Assembly: GCA_017431585.1 (NCBI GenBank)
Contig: JAFRKU010000061.1
Location: forward strand, 1 to 14,400
DNA length: 14,400 nucleotides
Source of the DNA: a bacterium
Lineage (GTDB): Bacteria; Patescibacteriota; Microgenomatia; UBA1400; PJMF01
Reading direction: 5' to 3'
A program made the translations under genes and the position numbers. Positions 1 to 8,267 of the stretch are shown here, piece by piece. Under the pieces are notes generated by a model. It searched no databases. It was not told the origin of the DNA and saw only the letters and a program-made list of their open reading frames with translations. How positions within the stretch are numbered: the stretch's first letter is position 1; every line of letters starts with the position of its first letter.

Positions 1-45
1 CATGAAAAAACACGAAAAAAATACGAACAAAAATCGCGATGTCCG

Positions 46-543
46 TTACTGCGCCGCTCCGGCGTAAAAATACCACTCCCGTGTGCCGGCGACCACGTGC
101 AAACGGTTACCGTCTTGGACCAGAGTATCAATCGTCGCCGGCACGCTCCCATCGCTACTCGCCGCCCCCGTGTGGCCCACTAGCTGCCAGCCGCCGTCCA
201 GACTCTGCTGCCAGATGCTCACTTCATTGTCCGTCTGCCAGCGCATGGTCTCACCCGTCACCGTGATCTCGCTGCCGGCCGCCTCTCGCCAGCGCACACC
301 CTCGATCCCATCGACCTCCGTCACCGGCAGCGAGCGTATTTCTCTCGGGTTTTCGCTCGCCTCCGCCGCCACCTCGCGGGCTTGCAAGCCGCGCCCGATG
401 GCGCGCCCGCCGAAAAACAGTGCCACCAGTGCCGCCACGCTCACGCCTCCCGCCAGCAGCAGGAGCTGATCGGAAAAAGATAATCTGGCCTGGCAGCGTG
501 ACTGGCTGTTCGCGCTGGGGCTGACTAATTGTTCACTCTTCAT
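46..543 (-). CDS. Small single-pass membrane protein with exported C-terminal domain, unknown function
   Basis: A 165-residue protein. A polar N-terminus (about residues 1-25) is followed by one strongly hydrophobic segment at about residues 26-46 (LLLLAGGVSVAALVALFFGG), then a soluble domain of about 115 residues. The basic residues after the membrane segment (R47, R51, R56) make the topology uncertain, although an exported domain is the simplest reading. The tail has alternating hydrophobic residues and many Trp/Gly/Thr (RWQTDNEVSIWQQ, GGWQLVGHTG, REWYFYAG), suggesting a small beta-sandwich. No catalytic motif was recognised. The gene is divergent from rpoB. Its start at 543 is supported by a consensus promoter immediately upstream, and it ends in TAA. 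No Shine-Dalgarno sequence is visible, which fits a leaderless mRNA. The family is unknown to me; the coding call rests on length, composition and promoter. Confidence 0.72.
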   Translation of the reverse strand: MKSEQLVSPSANSQSRCQARLSFSDQLLLLAGGVSVAALVALFFGGRAIGRGLQAREVAAEASENPREIRSLPVTEVDGIEGVRWREAAGSEITVTGETMRWQTDNEVSIWQQSLDGGWQLVGHTGAASSDGSVPATIDTLVQDGNRLHVVAGTREWYFYAGAAQ

Positions 544-552
544 CTTGAAGCC

Positions 553-581
553 ATTCTAGCACGCCGCCAGCTGGCTGTCAA
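553..581 (-). promoter_or_regulatory. Sigma70-type promoter of the minus-strand membrane-protein gene
   Basis: On the minus strand TTGACA (576-581) and TAGAAT (553-558) are separated by exactly 17 bp. Only 9 nt lie between the -10 box and the ATG at 543, so transcription should start within a few bases of the start codon, giving a leaderless or nearly leaderless message. Confidence 0.7.
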
Positions 582-620
582 GCCCAAATTGCCAGAGCCG
601 CCTCGCCTGGAAATTGCCCC

Positions 621-649
621 TTGACAAATCATCACGTCTGTGGTATAAT
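621..649 (+). promoter_or_regulatory. Strong extended -10 promoter of rpoBC
   Basis: TTGACA (621-626), 17-bp spacer, TATAAT (644-649), with a TG at 641-642 one base before the -10 box (extended -10). All twelve core positions match the consensus. The predicted start is near 656, giving an rpoB leader of roughly 110 nt. This fits a highly expressed housekeeping operon. The 13 bases AAATTGCCCCTTG (611-623) at the upstream edge recur at both cassette promoters. Confidence 0.88.
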
Positions 650-721
650 AGATGTTCGTTAGCTTAAAAATATGACATTTATTAGTCGACACTAGATCAA
701 ATTATGCCACCACGGACAGTT

Positions 722-731
722 GGGGCAATTT
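722..731 (-). promoter_or_regulatory. Inverted copy of the AAATTGCCCC motif in the rpoB leader (candidate operator)
   Basis: GGGGCAATTT here is the reverse complement of AAATTGCCCC at 611-620. A shorter direct copy (AAATTGCC) lies at 586-593. Together they flank the rpoB promoter, as an autoregulatory or global regulator site might. The 8-bp core also occurs by chance in coding sequence (for example near 9548), so this remains tentative. Confidence 0.3.
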
Positions 732-766
732 TTGTGTGCGGCCGATAAGTTGACAGAAAGGGGAGC

Positions 767-3700
767 ATGGCAAATAAAATCGTGGAACGCAAAGTCTGGA
801 GTAAGCATCTCCCCCTCATTCCGGAACTAGATTTTCTCAAAGTTCAGTTGGAATCATACCAAGACTTCAAAACCAACGGCATTCACGATTGTTTGCAAGA
901 GATCTGCGGTGACAAAGGTATTGAAGATTACACCGGTAAATCGTGGGCACTAACCTTCGGCGAGCACTATTTCGGCCGCGGGGAATACGATATCAAAACC
1001 TCTCGCCAAAAAGAAACCAACTATTCCGCGCCCTTGTATGCCAAAGCCACCCTGACCAACAAAAAAACCGGCCAAGTCCAAACCCAAGACGTCTTTTTGG
1101 GCGATATTCCCATGATGACGCCGGAAGGGACTTTTATTATCAATGGTATCGAGCGGGCGGTGGTCACTCAATTGGTCCGCGCTCCGGGTGTCTCTTTCGC
1201 CGCCGAACACGACCAAAAAAGCAATCGCGATCTGTGCAAAGCCGAGCTGCGGCCCATGCATGGCTCCTGGATTGAAATGACCGTGGGGCGCAAGGATGTC
1301 ATCACCGTCAAAATCGACAAACGCCGCAAAATGCCGGTGACCGTCTTACTGCGCGCTCTCGGCTACGGCTCCGATGACGAACTTAAAGCCGCTTTAAGCG
1401 ACGCCATGGAAGGCGACGAATACCATCTCATCGCCAACACCCTGGAAAAAGACCCCTGCACCAATCAAAATGAAGCCTTACTGGAAGTCTACGATAAAAT
1501 GCGCCACGGCGAACCGGCTATTTTGGACAATGCTCGCGAATACTTCAAGCAAATGTTTTATGAACCCCGCCGCTATAATTTGGGCGAAGTCGGCCGCTAC
1601 AAAATCAATCGCCGCCTGGGCATCAATGTGGACGAACACAAAACCACCCTTGATCCCCAAGACATTTTAGCCACCGTCAAATATTTGGTGGCCTTGCAAA
1701 ATGGCCGCGGCAAAGTCGATGACATCGATCACCTCTCCAACCGTCGCGTCCGCTGCGTCGGCGAGTTGGTTGCCACCAGCGCACTGCGCATCGGTTTGGC
1801 GCGTTTAGAGCGATCTATCCGTGAAAAAATGTCCATGACCAAAACCGACGAAAGCCTCACACCTGCCATGCTCGTCAACGCTCGCCCGGTCATTGCCACC
1901 ATTGCCGACTTTTTCCGCCGCAACCGCCTCAGCGCTATTTTGGATCAAACCAATCCGCTCTCGGAAGTGGACAACTTGCGCCGCTTGTCCGTCATGGGCT
2001 CAGGCGGTGTCACCAAAGAGCGGGCCAGCTTTTCCATGCGCGACATCAATACCTCCCAGTATTCCCGCATTTGCCCCGTCCGCTCGCCCGAAGGTCCCAA
2101 TATCGGTTTGGTGACGTATTTATCCCTATACACCCGTATTAATAAGTTCGGCTTTTTGGAAGCACCCTATTTCCGTGTCAAAAAAGTTGGCGGCAAAGTC
2201 AAAATTTTAAGCGACGAAATTGTTTATTTGTCCGCCGACGAGGAAGAGGATTACAAAATTACCCACGCCAGTATCGGTATCAACGACAAGCTGGAAATCA
2301 CGGATTCTTGGGTCCCGTATCGCTACATGAATAACTTTACCGAAGGTCCGGTTGACGAAGTCCAATTTATCGATGTCGTCCCCCGTCAAGTGATTGGTAC
2401 GTCCGCCTCCTTGATTCCTTTTATCGCTCACGATGAGGCCAACCGGGCGCTGATGGGTACCCACATGCAATGCCAGGCTGTGCCGCTGCTCAAGCCCGAA
2501 GCGCCCATCATCGGCACCGGCATGGAGCACGATATCGCCGTGGCCATGAGTCGGACGGTGGTGGCCCGTTTCCCGGGTCGCGTCAAATACGCTGACGCCC
2601 GCCAACTCGTGCTGCAAATTGACGCCGATTGCCTGGATGAAGCCCGCGAATTCTATCGCGACCGTCAAGACGACGCCGTGGAATTTGATGGCGAGTGCGA
2701 AATTTACCACCTCAAAACTTATGAGCGCACCAGTCAATCCATGTCCTACACTCAAAGAGTCCGCGCCCACACCGGCGATCAGGTGGAAGCCGGCGACATT
2801 CTCATCGACGGTCCCGCCTCGGATCAAGGCGAGTTGTCGCTGGGCACCAATTTGCTCATCGCCTACATGACTTTTGAGGGTTTGGGTTACGAAGACGCTA
2901 TCGTCATTTCCGATCGCATCGTCCAAAACGACTTGCTCACCAGTGTTACCATCAGCGCCCACAAAGCCCGGGTTATGGACACCAAATTGGGCAGCGAAGA
3001 GCTAACCAATGATATCCCCAATGTCGCCTCCGAAGCCCTGGCCAATTTGGATGCCGAAGGTATCATTCGCATCGGCAGCGTCGTTAAAGCCGGTGATATT
3101 TTAGTCGGTAAAGTCGCACCTCGCGGCGAAACGGAACTCACCCCCGAAGAGCGCTTACTCCGGGCCATTTTCGGCGAAAAATCCAAAGAAATCCGCGATA
3201 CCTCGCTCCGTTTGCCTCATGGCGAATCGGGTACGGTCATCGGTGTGGACATTCTGGATCGCGACTTGGGTGACGACTTGGATCCGGGCGTCAACAAAGA
3301 AATTATCGTTAAAGTGGCCAAAACGCGCAAAATCACCGTCGGTGACAAGCTGGCCGGCCGCCATGGTAACAAAGGCGTTATTTCCAAAATCATGCCCGCC
3401 GCCGATATGCCGCACCTGGCCGACGGCACACCCATTGATATCATCATTTCCCCGCTGTCAGTTTTGGCTCGGATGAACCTCGGCCAGCTGCTGGAAGCGC
3501 ACTTAGGTATCGCCGCCCAAAAACTCGGCTACAAAGTCGCTATTCCGGCTTTCGAAGAAATCGATGAAACTATCGTTTTTGATGAATTGGAAAAAGCGGG
3601 TCTGCCGCGCTCGGGCAAAATGCAACTCTACGATGGTCGCACTGGCGAGCCCTTTGACAACGAATCAGTCGTAGGCGTGGCCTACATCCTGAAGCTGTCG

Positions 3701-4237
3701 CACATGGTCGAAGACAAAGTCCACGCTCGCTCCACCGGTCCGTACTCCCTCGTCACCCAACAGCCTCTGGGCGGTAAAGCCCAAATGGGCGGCCAGCGTC
3801 TGGGAGAAATGGAAGTCTGGGCTCTGGAAGCGCATCAAGCGGCTCACACTCTCCAGGAAATGCTGACGATTAAATCCGATGATATCGCCGGCCGCGCTAA
3901 GGCTTTCGAAGCCATCGTCAAAGGTCAACCGATTCCGGCTCCGACGGTCCCGGAGGCTTTCAAAGTTCTCATGCGCGAACTCAATGCTTTGGGTATTGAA
4001 GCCGTGCCGCTGGATGCTCACATCCAAGAGGAAGAAGTCGCGCCGCTGTCGCCGGAATTAACGGAAGTTACTGAGCACGATCGCCAGATGATGGAGCAAG
4101 ATCTCGATGGCGAAGAAGTCCGCGACGAGCCCAATAGTGACGATGAACCAACAGCATCCGCCAGTGAACCAGAAGAAGACGGTCTGGACAGTGAAGAAGG
4201 CCCCACTGACGAAGAATTAAGCGAGGTGGCCGAATAA
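767..4237 (+). CDS. rpoB: DNA-directed RNA polymerase subunit beta
   Basis: 1156-residue beta subunit of the core RNA polymerase, which forms one side of the active-site cleft and contacts the RNA-DNA hybrid. Landmarks: a rifampicin-pocket region at about residues 388-408 (LSAILDQTNPLSEVDNLRRLS), the SPEGPNIGLV motif at 440-449, the GRHGNKGVISKI active-site segment with H866 and K869, and the C-terminal QPLGGKAQMGGQRLGEMEVWALEA clamp-binding segment followed by LQEMLTIKSDD. The conserved fold ends near residue 1082. Residues 1083-1156 form an extra tail with about 30 Asp/Glu and only two Arg. At the Rif pocket the residues aligned with E. coli Q513, F514 and H526 are A390, I391 and N403. The ATG at 767 is supported by an upstream AGAAAGGGGAG ribosome binding site and the normal beta N-terminus. 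It forms an operon with rpoC. No rplJ/rplL genes lie directly upstream, unlike in many bacteria. Confidence 0.98.
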   Translation: MANKIVERKVWSKHLPLIPELDFLKVQLESYQDFKTNGIHDCLQEICGDKGIEDYTGKSWALTFGEHYFGRGEYDIKTSRQKETNYSAPLYAKATLTNKKTGQVQTQDVFLGDIPMMTPEGTFIINGIERAVVTQLVRAPGVSFAAEHDQKSNRDLCKAELRPMHGSWIEMTVGRKDVITVKIDKRRKMPVTVLLRALGYGSDDELKAALSDAMEGDEYHLIANTLEKDPCTNQNEALLEVYDKMRHGEPAILDNAREYFKQMFYEPRRYNLGEVGRYKINRRLGINVDEHKTTLDPQDILATVKYLVALQNGRGKVDDIDHLSNRRVRCVGELVATSALRIGLARLERSIREKMSMTKTDESLTPAMLVNARPVIATIADFFRRNRLSAILDQTNPLSEVDNLRRLSVMGSGGVTKERASFSMRDINTSQYSRICPVRSPEGPNIGLVTYLSLYTRINKFGFLEAPYFRVKKVGGKVKILSDEIVYLSADEEEDYKITHASIGINDKLEITDSWVPYRYMNNFTEGPVDEVQFIDVVPRQVIGTSASLIPFIAHDEANRALMGTHMQCQAVPLLKPEAPIIGTGMEHDIAVAMSRTVVARFPGRVKYADARQLVLQIDADCLDEAREFYRDRQDDAVEFDGECEIYHLKTYERTSQSMSYTQRVRAHTGDQVEAGDILIDGPASDQGELSLGTNLLIAYMTFEGLGYEDAIVISDRIVQNDLLTSVTISAHKARVMDTKLGSEELTNDIPNVASEALANLDAEGIIRIGSVVKAGDILVGKVAPRGETELTPEERLLRAIFGEKSKEIRDTSLRLPHGESGTVIGVDILDRDLGDDLDPGVNKEIIVKVAKTRKITVGDKLAGRHGNKGVISKIMPAADMPHLADGTPIDIIISPLSVLARMNLGQLLEAHLGIAAQKLGYKVAIPAFEEIDETIVFDELEKAGLPRSGKMQLYDGRTGEPFDNESVVGVAYILKLSHMVEDKVHARSTGPYSLVTQQPLGGKAQMGGQRLGEMEVWALEAHQAAHTLQEMLTIKSDDIAGRAKAFEAIVKGQPIPAPTVPEAFKVLMRELNALGIEAVPLDAHIQEEEVAPLSPELTEVTEHDRQMMEQDLDGEEVRDEPNSDDEPTASASEPEEDGLDSEEGPTDEELSEVAE

Positions 4238-4246
4238 AGGAGGTGA
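4237..4246 (+). promoter_or_regulatory. Full-consensus Shine-Dalgarno sequence of rpoC
   Basis: AAGGAGGTGA is a complete match to the anti-Shine-Dalgarno end of 16S rRNA. It overlaps the rpoB stop codon and lies 3 nt before the rpoC ATG at 4250. This supports the start choice and efficient or coupled translation of beta'. Confidence 0.85.
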
Positions 4247-4249
4247 CAA

Positions 4250-7200
4250 ATGAAACAAATTATTGATTTTAGCGCGCTGCAAATTAAATTAGCCGATCCG
4301 GAGTCGATTTTATCCTGGTCGCACGGCGAAGTCAAAAAACCCGAAACCATCAACTATCGCTCGCTTCGGGCGGAAAAAGATGGCCTCTTTGACGAAAAGA
4401 TTTTCGGGCCCACCAAAGACTTCGAGTGTTTCTGTGGTAAATACAAACGCATTCGCCACAAAGGTATCATCTGTGACAAATGTGGTGTCGAAGTCACGCA
4501 AGCCCGCGTCCGTCGCGAACGGATGGGCCACGTCACCCTAGCCACTCCTGTGGCGCACATTTGGTTTTTCAAAGGCGCTCCGTCTAAACTCTCACTTTTG
4601 CTTGATTTATCGCCCAAAAATATCAATGCCATCGTCTACTTCTCCCAGTACATCGTCCTGGATCTCAAAGAAGACGAGCGCGCCGACGCCTTGCGCCATC
4701 TCGATGAACAAGAGCGCGCTGATTTAGCTGGCATGGAAGAGACGGCCACCGAAGCCACCGCTAAAATTAAGGATCAATGGGACCAAGACCGAGAAAACTT
4801 GCGCCAAAAAGTTAAAAGCCAAGAAACCCTCGAGCTTAAATTGTCCGAAATTGAAAACAAAGCTAAAACCGCTTTGGCCACCGTCAAGGCTAAACTCGAA
4901 TCCATGACCACCCAAAAGCAAGAAATTTACAATGCGATCAAAGGTTCGGTCCGCCGCCTGAAAGTGGGCGCCACCATTTCCGAGGAAGAATATCTCAAAC
5001 TCGACGAATACGGGGTAGCTGATTTCATCAACGTCGGCATGGGCGCCCAAAGTTTGCTGGAAATGGTCAAACGCGTCAATCTCGACGAGCTGACCAACAA
5101 ATTGCGCCAAGAAATGACCGAAAGCTCCGGTCCCAAAAAAGTTAAAGCCATCAAACGTCTCGAAGTGGTGGAAGGTTTCAAAAAATCTGGCACCGATCCG
5201 GCGTGGATGTTCTTGACAATTTTACCGGTGATTCCGCCAGATTTGCGCCCGATGGTTCAATTGTCCGGCGGCAAGTTCGCCACATCCGACCTCAACGATT
5301 TGTACCGGCGTGTCATTTCTCGCAACAATCGGCTCAAGCACCTCATCGAACTGGGTGCCCCCGAAATCATTTTGCGCAACGAAAAACGTATGCTCCAGGA
5401 AGCCGTCGATAGCTTGATCGATTCGGCCCAAGTCAAACGCGCCGTCAATCGCTCCAATCGCAAGCCTCTCAAATCCTTAATCGAAATGCTCAAAGGTAAA
5501 CAAGGTCGCTTCCGTCAAAACTGGCTGGGCAAACGTGTCGACTATTCCGGCCGCAGCGTCATTGTCGTCGGACCCGAACTCAAACTCAACGAATGTGGTT
5601 TGCCCAAAGACATGGCTCTGGAAATCTTCAAACCCTATGTCTTGCACGAACTCATCGAAGATGGTTTTGTGCCCAATGTCAAGTCAGCGCGCAAACTTAT
5701 CGATACCATGGAGCCGATCGTTTTTGACATCCTGGAAGAAGTTACCAAAAATCACCCCGTGATTTTAAACCGCGCGCCTACCCTGCATAAACTCGGCATG
5801 CAAGCCTTTTACCCGATTTTAATCGAAGGTAACGCTATCCGCCTGCATCCGTGTGTTTGCTCCGGTTACAACGCCGACTTTGATGGTGACCAGATGGCCG
5901 TGCACTTGCCGCTGACCGTCGAGGCCCAAGAGGAATGCCGCCAACTGATGATGGCCCAGTCCAACCTCCTCAAACCCGCCAACGGCGATCCTATTATCGT
6001 GCCGAACAAAGAAATGGCCATGGGTATGTTCTTTTACACTTCTATCGACGAACATTTGCCCCGTGCTTCCACGATTTTTGCTGATCGCGACGAAGCCATG
6101 CACGCCTACCAAGAGCGCCACATCGGTTTGCGCCAACGCATTCGGGTCCGCCTGGCCAAAGTCGGCAACCAATTGATCGAAACCACCATCGGTCGCATGG
6201 AATTCAACGCCATTTTGCCCGCCGACGAGCCGTATATCAATGAACCCGTCGACGCCAAGCGCATCAAAACCATCGTCACCGAAAGTATCGACAAACTCGA
6301 TAAACAAGCCGTCGCCAAACTCATCGATGATATCAAAGACCTCGGATTTGTCGCGGCCACTTTGTCCGGTTTGTCCGTCTCGGTCTCTGATTGTCAGATG
6401 ATTCCGGAAAAAGACGACATCATCGCCGCTGCCAACGTCGAAGCCGGCCAAATCCAAGACAAGTACCTCGATGGTCTGATCACCAACGACGAAAAGAAGC
6501 GCCTCACCAACAATTTGTGGATGCGCACCACCGATGAAGTCGCCGACAAAACCTGGGACAGCTACAGCGAAGACAATGCCGTCAAAGTCATGATTAACTC
6601 CGGCGGTACTCGCGCCAGCCGTGACCAGGTCAAACAGCTGGCGGCTATGCGCGGTTTGGTGGTCGATCCTTTGGGCAACATCGTGGAAATGCCCACCAAA
6701 TCCAACTTCCGCCAAGGCCTGTCCATCTTTGAGTACGTCACGTCTGCTCGAGGCTCGCGCAAAGGTCTCACCGACTCGGCCCTGAAAACTGCCGATGCTG
6801 GTTACCTCACGCGCCGTTTGGTTGATGTCTCGCACGACACCATCATTCGTCAAGACGATTGCGGTTGTACTCAAGGTATCGAAATCACCAAGAGCCGCCG
6901 GCGCGATTCTTTCGCCAATCGGATTGTCGGTCGCTACTTGAGCGCCGACGTGGTCGCTGGTGGCCAAACGCTTTATCACGTCAACGACCTCATCACCGAA
7001 GCCGTCGCCAAGCAACTGGACGAAAACGATGCAGTTGAGAGCGTCCAAGTCTTCTCGCCTCTGTTGTGTCAATCGCCCAAAGGCATTTGTGCCAAATGTT
7101 ACGGCTGGAACATGTCCAACCACGAACACGCGCACATCGGCATCCCGGTGGGCGTCATCGCCGCCCAATCCATCGGCGAGCCAGGCACACAGCTGACCAT

Positions 7201-7945
7201 GCGTGTCAAACACTCTGGCGGTATCGTCGGTACAGACGTGACCCAGGGTTTGCCGCGGGTGATCGAGTTGCTCGAGCTGCGCACGCCCAAAACCAAAGCT
7301 ATTTTGGCGGAAATGTCCGGCCGGGTGACGGTCAGCGACGGTGACAAAGGTCAAATTATCAAAATCACCGAAACCACCGATCACAGCAAATCGCGCGACA
7401 TCGAAATCCCCGCCAGCAGCCACATCATTGTTCAAACTGGCGATTTAGTGGCTATCGGTCAGCCTCTCACCAGCGGTTCGGTCAATATGCAAGAGCTGCT
7501 TTATCTCAAAGGCTTGCTCGCCACCCAGCAACTCATCATCGATGAGGTGCAAATGGTTTACGAATCGCAGGGTATTCCGATTCACGATAAACACTTTGAA
7601 ATCATTGTCCGCAAAATGAGCGACAAGTTGCAAGTGGAAAATCCTGGTGACACCGAATTCCTCACCGGCGAAGTCGTCGAGCACGCCCGCTTCCTGCAGC
7701 AAAACGAAGCGGTCGTCGCCGCTGGCGGCACCCCGGCCACAGCCAAAATTTTGTTGCTGGGTATCACCCGCTCCTCGCTTTTCACCAGCTCGTGGCTTTC
7801 GGCCGCTTCCTTCCAGCACACCAAAAACGTCCTCACCGACGCGGCGGTTTCCGGTCAAATCGACTACCTGGAAGGCCTCAAAGAAAACGTTATCATCGGT
7901 CGGCTCATTCCCACCGATCCCGAGCGGGCCAAACTGGTGGTCTAA
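4250..7945 (+). CDS. rpoC: DNA-directed RNA polymerase subunit beta'
   Basis: 1231-residue beta' subunit, carrying the catalytic centre of RNA polymerase. Residues in order: an N-terminal zinc-binding site (C60, C62, C75, C78); a charged, coiled-coil-like insertion at about residues 145-240, reminiscent of the one in actinobacterial beta'; the KRVDYSGRSVIVVGPEL switch/rudder area; the NADFDGDQMAVH active site with the three Mg-binding aspartates D543, D545 and D547; a second zinc site (C871, C940, C947, C950, with the same 7 and 3 residue spacings as E. coli); and the trigger-loop region around GEPGTQLTMR (976-985). The end IIGRLIPTDPERAKLVV is a normal beta' C-terminus. It is shorter than the E. 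coli protein (1407 aa), because the large enterobacterial trigger-loop insertion is absent. No truncation or frameshift was seen. Transcription should end at the hairpin 26 nt downstream. Confidence 0.98.
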   Translation: MKQIIDFSALQIKLADPESILSWSHGEVKKPETINYRSLRAEKDGLFDEKIFGPTKDFECFCGKYKRIRHKGIICDKCGVEVTQARVRRERMGHVTLATPVAHIWFFKGAPSKLSLLLDLSPKNINAIVYFSQYIVLDLKEDERADALRHLDEQERADLAGMEETATEATAKIKDQWDQDRENLRQKVKSQETLELKLSEIENKAKTALATVKAKLESMTTQKQEIYNAIKGSVRRLKVGATISEEEYLKLDEYGVADFINVGMGAQSLLEMVKRVNLDELTNKLRQEMTESSGPKKVKAIKRLEVVEGFKKSGTDPAWMFLTILPVIPPDLRPMVQLSGGKFATSDLNDLYRRVISRNNRLKHLIELGAPEIILRNEKRMLQEAVDSLIDSAQVKRAVNRSNRKPLKSLIEMLKGKQGRFRQNWLGKRVDYSGRSVIVVGPELKLNECGLPKDMALEIFKPYVLHELIEDGFVPNVKSARKLIDTMEPIVFDILEEVTKNHPVILNRAPTLHKLGMQAFYPILIEGNAIRLHPCVCSGYNADFDGDQMAVHLPLTVEAQEECRQLMMAQSNLLKPANGDPIIVPNKEMAMGMFFYTSIDEHLPRASTIFADRDEAMHAYQERHIGLRQRIRVRLAKVGNQLIETTIGRMEFNAILPADEPYINEPVDAKRIKTIVTESIDKLDKQAVAKLIDDIKDLGFVAATLSGLSVSVSDCQMIPEKDDIIAAANVEAGQIQDKYLDGLITNDEKKRLTNNLWMRTTDEVADKTWDSYSEDNAVKVMINSGGTRASRDQVKQLAAMRGLVVDPLGNIVEMPTKSNFRQGLSIFEYVTSARGSRKGLTDSALKTADAGYLTRRLVDVSHDTIIRQDDCGCTQGIEITKSRRRDSFANRIVGRYLSADVVAGGQTLYHVNDLITEAVAKQLDENDAVESVQVFSPLLCQSPKGICAKCYGWNMSNHEHAHIGIPVGVIAAQSIGEPGTQLTMRVKHSGGIVGTDVTQGLPRVIELLELRTPKTKAILAEMSGRVTVSDGDKGQIIKITETTDHSKSRDIEIPASSHIIVQTGDLVAIGQPLTSGSVNMQELLYLKGLLATQQLIIDEVQMVYESQGIPIHDKHFEIIVRKMSDKLQVENPGDTEFLTGEVVEHARFLQQNEAVVAAGGTPATAKILLLGITRSSLFTSSWLSAASFQHTKNVLTDAAVSGQIDYLEGLKENVIIGRLIPTDPERAKLVV

Positions 7946-7970
7946 ACACCAAAATTATTTGGGACAACTC

Positions 7971-7996
7971 AAACGGGACCTACGGGTCCCGTTTTT
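7971..7996 (+). terminator. Intrinsic terminator of the rpoBC operon
   Basis: The arms AAACGGGACC (7971-7980) and GGTCCCGTTT (7985-7994) pair perfectly around a TACG loop and run into a five-T tract (7992-7996). This is a textbook rho-independent terminator 26 nt after the rpoC stop codon. Confidence 0.92.
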
Positions 7997-8016
7997 GGGC
8001 TCGCCCGCTACATCTC

Positions 8017-8038
8017 AAATAGTCGTTCACGACTATTT
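8017..8038. repeat. Short perfect inverted repeat after the rpoC terminator
   Basis: AAATAGTCGT (8017-8026) and ACGACTATTT (8029-8038) are perfect inverted arms separated by 2 bp. The tract after the hairpin is only TTT then ATCAA, so it is at best a weak back-up terminator. It could equally be a protein-binding palindrome. Confidence 0.55.
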
Positions 8039-8084
8039 ATCAATTATCAAAACCGACCCCAAATCATTTTTCCACCCCACCGCT

Positions 8085-8165
8085 CCACATCTGGCTGCGA
8101 ACTCGCAGCCAGATGTAAAAATTGTCGCGCCCACCCCCAAATTGCCCCTTGCAAATTTCCCCCAC
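8085..8165 (+). repeat. Regulatory module, copy 1 (direct repeat with 12605-12686)
   Basis: About 81 bp match 12605-12686 with one mismatch and one gap. The module contains the 30-bp palindrome, an A-run, a C-rich spacer and the -35 region of the cassette promoter. The repeat is far better conserved than the genes it precedes. Confidence 0.92.
8087..8116. promoter_or_regulatory. 14-2-14 palindrome upstream of the A1 promoter (candidate operator)
   Basis: ACATCTGGCTGCGA, a 2-bp centre (AC), then TCGCAGCCAGATGT: perfect arms. It lies 32 bp upstream of the -35 box. No T-run follows it on either strand (AAAAATTG on one side, GGAGCGG on the other), so it does not look like a terminator. The spacing is repeated in copy 2, which suggests a regulator-binding site or a cruciform. 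Confidence 0.55.
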
Positions 8166-8176
8166 ATATGTATAAT
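8149..8176 (+). promoter_or_regulatory. Promoter of cassette 1 (A1-B1)
   Basis: TTGCAA (8149-8154), 16-bp spacer, TATAAT (8171-8176). The -10 box is a perfect consensus. The predicted start near 8183 gives a leader of about 195 nt before the A1 start codon. The upstream edge AAATTGCCCCTTG (8139-8151) is shared with the rpoB promoter. Confidence 0.75.
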
Positions 8177-8222
8177 GTCATCATGATGACTTTACCAATC
8201 GCCACCAATTTTGGATCCCTCA

Positions 8223-8231
8223 CCCCCCCCC
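8223..8231 (+). repeat. C9 homopolymer in the cassette 1 leader
   Basis: Nine consecutive C residues within CTCA-C9-AGTTC, transcribed in the leader. The same tract of the same length is at 12744-12752. Such tracts are prone to slipped-strand length changes. Confidence 0.9.
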
Positions 8232-8267
8232 AGTTCATTTGTAGTCAAATTTTTCTGTCGTTGTCTT

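Noticed and set aside
1..45. Terminator for the minus-strand gene
   Set aside because: Minus-strand T-runs are present, but the only nearby symmetric stem is the loop-less ATCGCGAT. Not enough to call.
652..695. Two 7-codon ORFs in the rpoB leader as leader peptides
   Set aside because: Too short to separate from chance, no ribosome binding sites, and the first begins at or before the predicted transcription start.
750..778. Second promoter with TTGACA at 750-755
   Set aside because: No acceptable -10 box at 16-18 bp, and the sequence is the rpoB ribosome-binding region.
2207..2962. 251-codon open frame antisense to rpoB
   Set aside because: It lies within conserved RpoB coding sequence and shows no independent signal of translation.
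5819..7435. 538-codon open frame antisense to rpoC
   Set aside because: It mirrors the fully conserved RpoC frame. It has no promoter or ribosome binding site, and its composition is that of an antisense shadow.
8087..8116. Palindrome as an intrinsic terminator
   Set aside because: No T-run follows on either strand. The real rpoC terminator lies at 7971-7996.
8047..8238. Minus-strand open frames across both regulatory modules (8047-8238 and 12548-12730)
   Set aside because: Their partial resemblance comes from the direct DNA repeat. The frames do not stay aligned through it, and they run across promoter elements.
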